Shown: positions 46,701-55,077, counted from the first letter of the stretch. The stretch is DNA of 64,000 nucleotides from Siphonodentalium dalli (GCA_032622095.1 CP136061.1:124322754-124386753), one strand, 5' to 3'. Translations and numbers: made by a program. The notes: generated by a model from the letters alone, not told the origin.

Positions 46701-47651
46701 AGAAATCCAGCGCCAGCAAATTCATTGTGAATTTTCACAACATATTCTGGATACAATATTTCTTGAATCTTGTGGAACTCATTGATACTGCAAACTGTAT
46801 CGTGTGGAATGCCAGCACGGTTGAGTAGATTTTTTGCGGCATCTGTTTGTGCTGTGTATATTGATTGTCTTATTCTTTTCCATTTCTTTGACCAGCACGC
46901 AGATCCATCACTATCTGCCTAAAACATTCCGACGACAATAGATCTTGCCATACACATAACATCATCAGCATTTTCAATCCGGACAATACTTCTTTTTACT
47001 TTTGTCAGCTTGTTCTTGTCTGCAAATGGTCCATAATGTAGTGAGTGTCGTGTACCACCTTCCGGAATATCTGTAACGAAGATTTCTAAATTGAGTGCAC
47101 CGTCATGAATTGTAAAGTCTGCATTTGATTAAACTACATTTTGAATATTATCCATGAGTGTCCCACCATTCAATTCACTGGCTTTTGTGAATGGAATGAA
47201 AATGCTCATATCAAGTCCTGGATGATTTATCGTAACTCTGATTCTTGTCTTCTCATTTGCTGAACATTTCTGTTTCAATTCTTCTGTCAACTTCTCAAAT
47301 ATCTCTGGAATGTTCTCGATTGGATCTGTAAATTTCTCGAATTTCACACCAATTGTCGTGCTGCTGATTTAAATTTTCTGGAAAATTTCTCCGAGTTCAG
47401 CTCCAATTTGAAATATTTTGTTGGATTGAACACAACACGCTCTCTAGCCAGACTTCTCTTTCTCTTCCCACCAATTTCTCTATTCTGTCTTCGACCGCGT
47501 CCAATCTGCCCATCACTAGAACTTTCTTCACTTTAGGCCCATCAGTTTCCATATCACTCTCTTCAATAACTGCAGGCCTTGGTCTTTTTCTAACAATATC
47601 TTCTTCGCTGGTGGCGTCGTCTGAAACAGGTCTTTTAATTCTCTTAAACAT
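43688..47651 (-). pseudogene. Polinton DNA polymerase B (protein-primed type), several stops
   Basis: Family B polymerase that would copy the element. Exonuclease motifs: FFDFECRQDTG, AHNAQGYDAQF, YCKSDVD. Polymerase motifs: DVCSLYPYCNK, KIMINCIWGK and, in the last segment, DTDS. A Cys/His-rich zinc region precedes the exonuclease. The frame from 47371 to 43688 is constant but has in-frame stops at 47369-47371 (TAA), 47129-47131 (TAA), 46919-46921 (TAG) and 44138-44140 (TAA). One frameshift lies between the ATG at 47651 and 47371. The longest open piece is 44138-46756; the last stop removes motif C, so no active enzyme is expected. The first codons and leader are shared with the divergent gene. 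Confidence 0.93.
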
Positions 47652-47892
47652 TTTTGTCTTGAGTTTTGTCAGCAAAAAATATTGCGACTGGCTTATTCGA
47701 TGCTATAAAAGCAGGTGTAATTCTACACTTTACACTTCAACTCCGAAGAAGCCAGTCGCAATATTTTTTGCTGACAAAACTCAAGACAAAAATGTTAAAG
47801 AGAATTAAAAGACCTGTTTCAGACGACGCCACCAGCGAAGAAGATATTGTTAGAAAAAGACCAAGGCCTGCAGTTATTGAAGAGAGCGATAT
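47551..47892. repeat. 144-bp near-perfect inverted repeat spanning two gene starts
   Basis: Arms 47551-47694 and 47749-47892 are reverse complements with very few mismatches, around a 54-bp spacer. Each arm contains a leader (AAGCCAGTCGCAATATTTT), the ATG and ~34-37 codons of the gene it starts: polymerase on the left, zinc-knuckle protein on the right. Such identity suggests recent gene conversion or duplication. Confidence 0.93.
47695..47748 (+). promoter_or_regulatory. Divergent promoter with TATA box
   Basis: The spacer contains TATAAAAG at 47704-47711, about 88 bp before the plus-strand ATG and ~30 bp before a CACTTCAAC segment that could be the start site. On the other strand only the reverse (CTTTTATA) is present, so the minus-strand polymerase would rely on the same bidirectional core. 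Confidence 0.6.
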
Positions 47893-48391
47893 TGAGCTAC
47901 ATAAAGAAGATTCAAAAAAATCTGCACAACCACAGACTAGAAAAATTCAAGATAATCTTGTCGAATTGAGACAGATCTCTACCGATTTGTTTAAATTTTG
48001 TAACAAAATGCAATGGCAAGAGAAACAAGAGAAAAACAAAGCTGATAAAAATTGGAAACCGCCATATGGTTACTGTTACAAATGCGGACAAGACACCCAT
48101 TGGTCCTTCCATTGTAAAGTAGATTTCGGCGACAAAAAAAATGTGAAAACTAAACAAAAGTCTACAAGCAGTAACAATACAAGAACAAATGCAGATATCA
48201 AAACTGAAGAGATGTCTACAACATCAGATTTTTCCAAACAAGACCTACCTGTTGATCCTACGAATGATTCACAGAACAAATCTGAAGATAAACATCCAGA
48301 AATTGAAAATTCCAAGAAAACTTCCAAGAAAAAGAAGCTGAGACCATTCTACATTCCAAAAACAGATAAACGAATCGACACAAACAATTGA
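47792..48391 (+). CDS. Zinc-knuckle protein sharing its amino end with the polymerase
   Basis: 199 residues from ATG 47792, the position equivalent to the polymerase ATG in the inverted repeat; a longer frame upstream reads through the promoter and is unlikely. Residues 1-37 (LKRIKRPVSDDATSEED and KRPRPAVIEESD) are almost the same as the polymerase start and look like a nuclear-localisation/acidic leader. A CCHC knuckle, CYKCGQDTHWSFHC, follows near residue 95, then a Ser/Thr/Lys-rich tail. Zinc knuckles usually bind single-stranded nucleic acid. An AATAAA at 48407 suggests ordinary polyadenylation, unlike the genes to its right. Function unknown. Confidence 0.75.
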   Translation: MLKRIKRPVSDDATSEEDIVRKRPRPAVIEESDIELHKEDSKKSAQPQTRKIQDNLVELRQISTDLFKFCNKMQWQEKQEKNKADKNWKPPYGYCYKCGQDTHWSFHCKVDFGDKKNVKTKQKSTSSNNTRTNADIKTEEMSTTSDFSKQDLPVDPTNDSQNKSEDKHPEIENSKKTSKKKKLRPFYIPKTDKRIDTNN

Positions 48392-48406
48392 AAATTATGT
48401 TGTGTG

Positions 48407-48412
48407 AATAAA
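48407..48412 (+). terminator. Polyadenylation signal AATAAA
   Basis: 15 bp after the stop of the zinc-knuckle gene. The same AATAAATTATGAA-TGAACAATCGTGTTTTG block recurs at 49878. Confidence 0.6.
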
Positions 48413-48479
48413 TTATGAATTGAACAATCGTGTTTTGTTTTTTCAGCTATGAAAGAGTAACCTTTTGGGAAATGTGGGT

Positions 48480-48495
48480 GGCCCTGAAAAGGGCC
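48480..48495 (-). terminator. Histone-type mRNA 3' stem-loop, cassette 1 minus gene
   Basis: Read on the minus strand: AAAAC-GGCCCTTTTCAGGGCC-ACCCACA. Six-base-pair stem, UUUC loop, preceded by A-rich and followed by ACCCA, exactly the arrangement bound by SLBP in replication-dependent histone mRNAs. It lies 19 nt after the stop at 48515. Confidence 0.85.
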
Positions 48496-48514
48496 GTTTT
48501 CTCTTTTCCAGGAT

Positions 48515-48869
48515 TCATAAGAATTCTGACAAATCAGGATATATCCCGTTGGGATTAATTGTCACAGACCAAATAGGATTTGATCTGTGCGCCGCACCAG
48601 CCTGAGCAAAGCTGTCAATCGCTGCATTGCATAGATCTTTCTTCTTGATCTGTGACAAGATCTCCCCCGAGATCAAGATTGTTTGATTCTTGAACATCAC
48701 ATACTTTAGGCAATGGTCGTCGGCGAGCCAAAAAATCTCTTATCATCTGCTTCTGAACCATACTTTGTTTAGGAGAATCCTGCTATTTCCTATATCTTCT
48801 TATTTCCGTCTCCTCTGACGAATCTCTCTTCCTCCACAACTTCTTGAGAAATTTCTTTAAAGACGGCAT
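48515..48869 (-). pseudogene. Cassette 1 minus-strand accessory gene, broken
   Basis: Starts at ATG 48869 with a very basic segment (PSLKKFLKKLWRKRDSSEE). A TAG stop at 48783-48785 and one frameshift separate it from the last piece (SNPIWSVTINPNGIYPDLSEFL), whose stop at 48515 has the same ~20-nt distance to the stem-loop as the other cassette genes. That spacing is my main reason to join the pieces into one former gene. No family recognised. Transcription would start in the shared 48,896-49,482 region. Confidence 0.5.
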
Positions 48870-48895
48870 AATGAATGAAGTTCACTGAAAAAGTG

Positions 48896-49482
48896 AAAAT
48901 ATTTGTATACATTTGACACGGGCGACAATGAAATCACATGTCGCATTGGCGTTAAAATTGACAAATATTTCCTGACGTTGTGTTTTTTCAGAGACGGATC
49001 AACATGCATATTTTTCTTGATCATTATTGCATAGCGATCAAACAAATGTTTTTAATTTCGTTAGATCATTATCTATTATTTGGTACACATGATTGATATA
49101 TTTATTACCTCGTTAGGAAAATATGGAATGTTTTTCTAGTTTTTGTTTTTGGAATTGTACATATTTTATACATAAAAACTGAACACAAGAAACATACTGA
49201 ACATTTTTCTTGATCATTGCATTTGATAACTTTACTTGGTCATCGTTTATGAACGAAGATGAATTCATATGTTAAAACATCTTAATTAATTGTATATACT
49301 ATCATGAATTTAATCTATAACATATCGAAATGGTGAAACTAACAGATAATGCACTGAAAAGAAACACAACGTCAGGAAACATTTGTCATTTTTAACGTCA
49401 AAGTATTATGTGCTTTCTCTACCGCCCGCGCAATCGTGATACAAGTTCAAGACGGATCTTCAGACTTATTCTGCATTCAAAG
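48896..49482. promoter_or_regulatory. Shared divergent intergenic region, cassette 1
   Basis: ~590 bp between two divergent ATGs, repeated with few changes at 50518-51353. Conserved blocks include CGGGCGACAATGAAATCACA, GTTGTGTTTTTTCAGAGACG and TTATTCTGCATTCAAAG directly before the plus-strand ATG. It must hold the promoters of both genes; no clear TATA box is seen. Confidence 0.65.
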
Positions 49483-49701
49483 ATGACTGCAATACCCGAA
49501 CCCTTGATGGCGATACTGAGAGGAACTATGGGGATAACACCGCAGATAATGTGGGGCAGGTACGCAAGAGAAGTGACCGACCGTTCAAAGCTGATCATGC
49601 AAAAAAGAACAGCAACCATACCAACAGAGTCTAGCTGTCCTATTTTATCTGAGGCGGGGCAACAAAAGCAAAATTCTCACTCTGAGAAAATTGGGGAGTG
49701 A
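49483..49701 (+). CDS. Cassette 1 plus-strand small accessory protein
   Basis: 72 residues from ATG 49483, which stands in the same conserved context (CATTCAAAGATGACTGC) as the cassette 2 gene. Residues 1-45 are mixed hydrophobic/basic (LMAILRGTMGITPQIMWGRYA); the tail is polar (EAGQQKQNSHSEKIGE). No known domain. It shares only the first three or four codons with the cassette 2 plus gene. It is followed after 20 nt by a histone-type stem-loop, which supports it as a real gene despite its size. Confidence 0.6.
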   Translation: MTAIPEPLMAILRGTMGITPQIMWGRYAREVTDRSKLIMQKRTATIPTESSCPILSEAGQQKQNSHSEKIGE

Positions 49702-49721
49702 ATTTTGATGTCGTACAAAAC

Positions 49722-49737
49722 GGCCCTTTTCAGGGCC
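49722..49737 (+). terminator. Histone-type 3' stem-loop, cassette 1 plus gene
   Basis: AAAAC-GGCCCTTTTCAGGGCC-AAAAC, 20 nt after the stop. Perfect stem; the flank AAAAC lacks the ACCA of the canonical form. Confidence 0.8.
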
Positions 49738-49748
49738 AAAACAAAAAC

Positions 49749-49764
49749 GGTTCTTTTCAGGACC
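49749..49764 (+). terminator. Second, diverged histone-type stem-loop
   Basis: AAAAAC-GGTTCTTTTCAGGACC-AACCAA keeps a six-pair stem with one G-U pair and the TTTC loop. A purine-rich CAAAAAGAAAAAC follows 12 nt later, in the place of a histone downstream element that pairs with U7 snRNA. Confidence 0.7.
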
Positions 49765-49877
49765 AACCAATTTTTTCAAAAAGAAAAACTTTTAGCATTG
49801 CTTAAGAACTAATAATGTTCATTGTACCTACGCCACGAATAATTTAAAACAAAATATACTTGCAAATATTTGTTGTT

Positions 49878-49975
49878 GAATAAATTATGAAATGAACAAT
49901 CGTGTTTTGTTTTTTTTCAGCTATGAAAGAGTAACCTTTTGGGAAATGTGTGTGGCCCTGAAAAGGGCCGTTTTA
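49878..49975. repeat. Duplicated 3' segment (matches 48407-48500)
   Basis: AATAAATTATGAA-TGAACAATCGTG, GTTTTTT-CAGCTATGAAAGAG, TAACCTTTTGGGAAATGTG and the minus-strand stem-loop are nearly the same in both places. This shows that the cassette ends as well as the promoters are duplicated. Confidence 0.9.
49954..49969 (-). terminator. Histone-type 3' stem-loop, cassette 2 minus gene
   Basis: Minus strand: TTTAAAAC-GGCCCTTTTCAGGGCC-ACACACA, 22 nt after the TAA at 49992-49994. Confidence 0.85.
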
Positions 49976-49991
49976 AATTTATCATCTGACT

Positions 49992-50480
49992 TTAACACCG
50001 TTTTGTGTTTTTCTTATATCTTGACATATCTTTCCCATGAGAACCGAGAGCTTTTGCGAATTCATCACAATTTTCTGTATCTCTAGATTCTTTACAAGGA
50101 AGATGAAATCTGACTTTTGTCTCAGTAGAAGCCTTCATGACACTCTTAGGTTGTTTTTCTTTCGTCGCCGATGAGTTTGCTTTTTTGATCTGTTTCTGCT
50201 CTTTCGATCACTGAACATCATGAACCCTGATTGGGATATCTATCTGTTCTGCAACGAAACGAAGATTCACTTTCACTTCTTGATGCGTTACTTGCGTTTT
50301 CACGTCAATATCCCTGCGAAGACATCTCAGTTCATCTAAAATCGCTTTTAAAATGAGTGTATCACCACCTATAGTCATTGTCGTATTAGCTTGGACTGTT
50401 GACTGTGGCGCAGCATATGTATTCTGTGCAACAGGACTACTGTATATCTCACTCTGAAGAAATTCTGTTAACGGATCCAT
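49992..50480 (-). pseudogene. Cassette 2 minus-strand accessory gene with one in-frame TGA
   Basis: ATG 50480 starts 90 codons (DPLTEFLQSEIYSSPVAQ, then an amphipathic/coiled stretch TLILKAILDELRCLRRDID). A TGA at 50208-50210 follows. The same frame stays open for 71 further codons, a Lys-rich segment ending in RYKKNTKRC before TAA at 49992. The ~20-nt spacing from that TAA to the stem-loop argues that this is the original end. No family recognised. Its coding sequence is unrelated to the cassette 1 minus gene although both flanks are shared. Confidence 0.65.
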
Positions 50481-50517
50481 CTCTTGATAGCAATGCAATG
50501 TAAGGTTGATCAAATTC

Positions 50518-51353
50518 GAAAATATTTGTATACATTTGACACGGGCGACAATGAAATCACATGTCGCGTTGGCGTTAAAATTGACAAATATTTCCTGCCG
50601 TTGTGTTTTTTCAGAGACGGATCAACATGCATATTTTTCTTGATCATTATTGCATAGCGATCAAACAAATGTTTTTAATATCGTTAGATATTTATTACCT
50701 CGTTAGGAAAATATGGAATGTTTTTCTAGTTTTTGTTTTTGGAATTGTACATATTTTATACATAAAAGTGAACACAAGATTGTTACACGGGCGTCAATGA
50801 AAACACAACGCATCGAACTTAAAAATTGACAAGTATTTCCTCAAGTTGTGTTTTTTCAGAGACGGATCAACATGCATATTTTTCTTGATCATTATTGTAT
50901 AGCGATCAAACAAATGTTTTTAATTTCGTTAGATCATTATCTATTATTTGGTACACATGATTTGATATATTTGTTACCTCATTAGGAAAATATGGAATGT
51001 TTTTCTAGTTTTTGTTTTTGGAATTGTACATATTTTATACATAAAAACTGAACACAAGAAACATACTGAACATTTTTCTTGATCATTGCATTTGATAACT
51101 TTACTTGGTCATCGTTTATGAACGAAGATGAATTCATATATTAAAACATCTTAATTAATTGCATATACTATCATGAATTTAATCTATAACATATCGAAAT
51201 GGTGAAACTAACAGATAATGCACTGAAAAGAAACACAACGTCAGGAAACATTTGTCATTTTTAACGTCAAAGTGTTATGTGCTTTCTCTACCGCCCGCAC
51301 AATCGTGATATATGTTCAAGCACGGCAGCGAACAATTTATTCTGCATTCAAAG
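50518..51353. promoter_or_regulatory. Shared divergent intergenic region, cassette 2, with internal partial duplication
   Basis: 50518-50772 and 50780-51353 are both copies of the cassette 1 region 48896-49482. The first is cut short and lacks the TCATTATCTATTATTTGG segment. So this promoter region was extended by tandem duplication. Confidence 0.8.
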
Positions 51354-51818
51354 ATGACTGCTGTAAACATAACCGATCTTGACGAGATAATGGTCCGTGG
51401 GGTATACTGTAAAGCAGTGTACGGCGAAGAAATATCTCTATTTTGGAAGGCACTCAGCATTGGGATTTACGGGACGACCGATGGATGGATGGTTCTGAGA
51501 GATGCGGCCGTTGGCCTGTACTACACAGAGAGGGACGAACTTGGTGCGTCGGCACAAGACTTACGACACTAACCACTTTTGGCCGAATCAAGATTGATGG
51601 TTGAATTAGCGGCGACTGTTATACAGCGACCTATCGTCATGTTTGATGCTACCAAAGGCGGCTACAAATCAACACCAAGATTCAAGTCATCAATACCTCT
51701 AGTGTGGATCCCCCACGTTTGCCACGAGCATTATTGTGAATGCGAAATATGGATGAGGAGAGGAGACAAATCAATTGAAGTTTTGGCGAACAAAGAAGTT
51801 CAATGTGGCGGATTCTAA
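51354..51818 (+). pseudogene. Cassette 2 plus-strand gene, OTU-like protease fold candidate, one in-frame stop
   Basis: ATG 51354 in the CATTCAAAGATGACTGC context. 72 codons run to a TAA at 51570-51572; the frame then stays open to 51818, total ~153 residues. The order of segments recalls OTU cysteine proteases (deubiquitinases). SLFWKALSIGIYGTTDGWMVLRD matches the segment after the catalytic cysteine. ESRLMVELAATVIQRPIVMFD matches the E-L-ALA-RPI-V strand. HEHYCECE fits the catalytic His-Tyr end. The expected nucleophile position reads Ser rather than Cys, so it may be inactive. The fold assignment is tentative. A histone-type stem-loop follows after 19 nt. Confidence 0.5.
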
Positions 51819-51837
51819 ACTATAACAAAAATAAAAC

Positions 51838-51853
51838 GGCCCTTTTCAGGGCC
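51838..51853 (+). terminator. Histone-type 3' stem-loop, cassette 2 plus gene (canonical)
   Basis: AAAAC-GGCCCTTTTCAGGGCC-ACCAAC, the canonical metazoan histone form, with a purine-rich GATCGAAAAGATA 8 nt downstream in the place of the U7-binding element. Confidence 0.9.
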
Positions 51854-51994
51854 ACCAACTGATCGAAAAGATACTCTTGATAGCTAATTGATATTTTCCA
51901 AAGTGAGATTTTCCTTTTGAAAAAAATAATTCTAAGTCCATTTTCATTTTTTCGATCAGAAATGTCACATCAATGACAGGAACATCTATCCGCA

Positions 51995-52245
51995 GGGGGA
52001 AACTATGGCCCAGTACCCCCCCCCTCAGTGGGGGACACTATGACCATAGTGTCCATGTCTGGGGGGTTCTGGGCCATAGTGTCCCCCACTGGGGGGTACT
52101 GGGCCATAGTGTCTCCCACTGTGGGGTACTGGGCCATAGTGTCCCCCACTGGGGGGTACTGGGCCATAGTGTCCCCCACTGGGGATACTGGGCCATAGTG
52201 TCCCCCACTGGGGGGTACTGGGCCATAGTGTCCCCCATTGCTACT
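51995..52245. repeat. Right terminus of the Polinton, 30-bp repeats
   Basis: A short inverted part (51995-52043) is followed by seven direct units (CATAGTGTCCCCCACTGGGG) up to CCCCCATTGCTACT, then TGTATG. Same repeat as the left end, but the palindrome is shorter and asymmetric. Confidence 0.93.
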
Positions 52246-52251
52246 TGTATG
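52246..52251. other. Target-site duplication TGTATG, right
   Basis: Directly follows the right terminus and equals the left 34599-34604 copy. Confidence 0.85.
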
Positions 52252-52721
52252 CATAAATGTAAGTTTGTTTTGGTTGCCAACCCAATCCCAACAGAACCCA
52301 TTGTCCAATTGTTTATATTTTATGTAAAATGTTCACATATACTACATTCCTCTTTGGGTAATAAACACTAGCACATTTTTTTTTGGGTGAAAACTACGTA
52401 TCACGCCCTGTAATCGACTTCCGCGAGTCCGGAGGATAACACAGTTCGGAGGACAAACACTGTACACATTGGATTTAGCCACGTGAGTATAATTGTTACT
52501 TTTGTCATCAAAAGTTCCTTCCCCACGAAGAACGCTTAAACTGCCGATGAGACATTGATTGAAATACACAATAGACTGGTACCCTGTCCCAACTCCTGCT
52601 ACTCGCCCGTAGGGACAGGAATAGGCTAAACAGAAAGTGGAATTTTGAATTGTGTTTCCGGTTTGTGAGATATTGTTTTAAAATAGAAAAGCACATTTCA
52701 ACATCGGTAAGTTTTTCTTAA

Positions 52722-53215
52722 AGACACGGTTGGCCTTGGCGGTGGGTATCCTGTGAAAATATCTCCACCCGTCAAAAACCGCCACAAACAGAAAGAACAT
52801 CAAAATGTAGATAGACTTTGTCCGTATACAAATAAGGAAAACCGCATAAACAGTATGTTATGGTCATATGTTTGACCATTGTTATGTAAACAAAAGCATA
52901 AAAAGTTACTTTTCTGGTGTTTGTTTATATTATGATGGTAAACATAAAGAGCGTTCTTTGTTGGTGAATACCTGATATGGAACTAATAAAGAGCGTTTAT
53001 TCCATTTGTGTGTGATTAGCCAGTAGCATTGTGCTGTCTTCTGTAACACAATCAGGCTCTTTCTTAGGTAAAATATAGTAGGTCTTTATGATAACATGTT
53101 GTTTACGCGATGATCATGGTATATATGAACGGAACTGTATGCGTTTTAATGTTTTTCTGTTTACAGTGTTTGGAACAAATATTAATATTTTCGACAATTA
53201 AGGCCGCACGTGCCT
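52722..53215 (-). mobile_element. TTAA MITE, copy 4, inside the left terminal repeat
   Basis: 494 bp from AGACACGGTTGGCCTT to GGCCGCACGTGCCT, flanked by TTAA (52718-52721) and TCAA (53216-53219). The right terminal repeat of the host transposon has the uninterrupted sequence TTTTTCTTAATTTAATAATAC, giving the empty site. Confidence 0.92.
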
Positions 53216-54269
53216 TCAATGTAATAATACAAGACGCAAGTATATAACTTTGACAACTACTCAATCAAATTGAATAGAGTGTTTTTCACAGGAATCGACT
53301 AACCCCGATCAACGGCAATAAGCCTGTTAAATAGTGCGAAATCATGTTTTTGTAGCTTGGATATTTGGAAACTGATGTCAACAAACACCCCCAATTCAAT
53401 TTGTTTAATCTTTTCGACCCATATTACATAGGTATTAAGATAACATATAATACATTTATGTACATGGCTTACATAACAAATATTCAAGTGATATACATTA
53501 TAATATATAAACAGTATTTACAATATAAATAATCTACCTGTTTGTAACCGGTTACATAAATTTTGTGTCGAAATTTGCTGCCTCATGTCGCATTTTATTA
53601 ACTAAATTCGTCGGGGATATATTTACGCTCATGTTGATACCAAAATTAACACAAGGGGTCAATGTGATTTGCCTGGGTGGACCTTTTACCATAAATTGCC
53701 AAACTTGGCTATACCGCCCATACTACATACATTTAAGGGGTTTATTTACATTACTGATACTAACAGGTATCTCCTTCACACATATATGTTAATATAAGTT
53801 GATGACTATAGGTTTATTTGTTCCAAATAAGTTTCGTGAGGTACTAGTAATCACACCCCCTCGTGCACGGTTACATCAACATTGAAGAAGTTTGCTGCAT
53901 CATGTCTGATTGTTTTATTTCGATGTTTCGGCTATATTATTGTGGTCATTTTAGTACCAAAAGCATCTATATGAGGCATATATATTTTGTTTCCGTGAGG
54001 TGTTTTGTGTCAAACGGGAAAATCTGAGTTGCCTGGGAGGCAACGGAGCCTGAGGGTTAATATTACTAGTGCATATTATTTGTTGTTGTCCGTATGTCAG
54101 TATGGCTATTCATGTTTGACCATACCAGGATATTTTTTTTTTGAGTCTCAGCAAATTGTGTACTATATTGCATGTAAATAATTAAAAATAATAGTAGATG
54201 AAAAAAAATCATGTTGCTATTATAGCATAATTATAGCATAGTACTAGTAATATGTTTAATATTTTGCAG

Positions 54270-54418
54270 AAATGGACCGTACACCAAGTTATATATCAAC
54301 GAGTGTCAGTACAAAGAGAAGAAATGTAAAAAGAAATCGGGATATCATCACCCCGACCAAACAAACACCACTCCGTGAGAAAAAAAGCCAAAGTTTTTCT
54401 GAAATGCATATCATATTT
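54270..54418 (+). CDS. Possible first exon of a transposon gene
   Basis: After an acceptor (ATATTTTGCAG) comes ATG 54272 and MDRTPSYISTSVSTKRRNVKRNRD, a Ser/Lys/Arg-rich start. A donor-like CC-GTGAGA lies at 54375, but joining there does not keep the frame of the next exon. The assignment as coding is therefore weak. Confidence 0.3.
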
Positions 54419-54434
54419 TAGTGTTTTTATTCAG

Positions 54435-54510
54435 AGCCCTCTGAACAGCTCCAAAGTGAAATGGTCTAAAGAGGAAACTGAACAATTGCAGAAATATGTC
54501 ACTGATGCAG
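54435..54510 (+). CDS. SANT/Myb-like exon
   Basis: 76-bp exon between TTATTCAG and GTTAGT. It encodes KVKWSKEETEQLQKYVTDAG, the first helix of a Myb/SANT DNA-binding repeat (K-W-[ST]-x-E-E). Joins in phase to the exon at 54994. Confidence 0.5.
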
Positions 54511-54993
54511 GTTAGTTTAGTTTAAGGTGACGTCCACAGGGAACCCAATTTCTCACCAGCAAAATGAAAATCATTTTATTAAAACATATTTCAAATACAC
54601 CAACCTCCCAAAATATGCATGAACATCTATAGAACAAATATGTGATAAAAATATTTGGATAAAAAAGTATTTTGATGACATTTGTAGAGCGTGAAATGTG
54701 TGTTCTTATTAACAGGGTAGGTACTCACAAGAACATCGATCAAAGTTTTTAAACAGCAGCACATTATGATTATGTATAGCAATACACTTTACCAATCCTT
54801 GATAATCATTAAATGTAATTAATTCATCATTACAACCAATATCATCAACTGTCCATTGAACAGTGTTATATATACGACACCTTAAACATAATTCATTTGT
54901 GTCATATAACACAATACAATAAGTCGAATAAGACATGATATATAATATAAGCTTAACAATTAGCTAATCCCTCATCTCCCTTATATGATGCAG

Positions 54994-55077
54994 GTGCAGT
55001 CACAAAGGAAGGTGCCAACTCTTTCTGTAGTGTTTGTGCTATGAAATTAAGCCAGCAGTTTAGTACTCCACGAACAT
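54994..55077 (+). CDS. Exon with CxxC, following the SANT-like exon
   Basis: 84-bp exon between TGATGCAG and GTATGT. It continues the frame as AVTKEGANSFCSVCAMKLSQQ, with one Cys-x2-Cys pair. Further exons were not found downstream, so the gene is incomplete or decayed. Confidence 0.4.

Larger units (their letters stand above)
34605..52245. mobile_element. Polinton/Maverick (adintovirus-like) element
   Basis: 17.6 kb (17.0 kb if counted from the second left end at 35246). The left end AGTAGTAATGGGGGACACTA and the right end, read inward as AGTAGCAATGGGGGACACTA, form the terminal inverted repeat, flanked by TGTATG. The gene set is diagnostic: PolB, rve integrase, packaging ATPase, adenain-type protease, double-jelly-roll major capsid and penton, all on the minus strand. 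Accessory genes lie at the right end on both strands. In animals such elements are considered integrated virus-like genomes. The structural genes are open; PolB, the protease and several accessory genes carry stops. Confidence 0.97.

Noticed and set aside
47666-47791. Longer start for the zinc-knuckle gene upstream of 47792
   Set aside because: It would translate the promoter and leader; the ATG at 47792 matches the polymerase start in the inverted repeat.
48480-49969. Bacterial rho-independent terminators
   Set aside because: The stem-loops have the histone loop TTTC and ACCA flank, no T-tract requirement is met, and the context is eukaryotic.
35815-51818. Alternative genetic code explaining the in-frame stops
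   Set aside because: TAA, TAG and TGA all occur inside former frames, while intact neighbours end normally with the same codons; decay is simpler.
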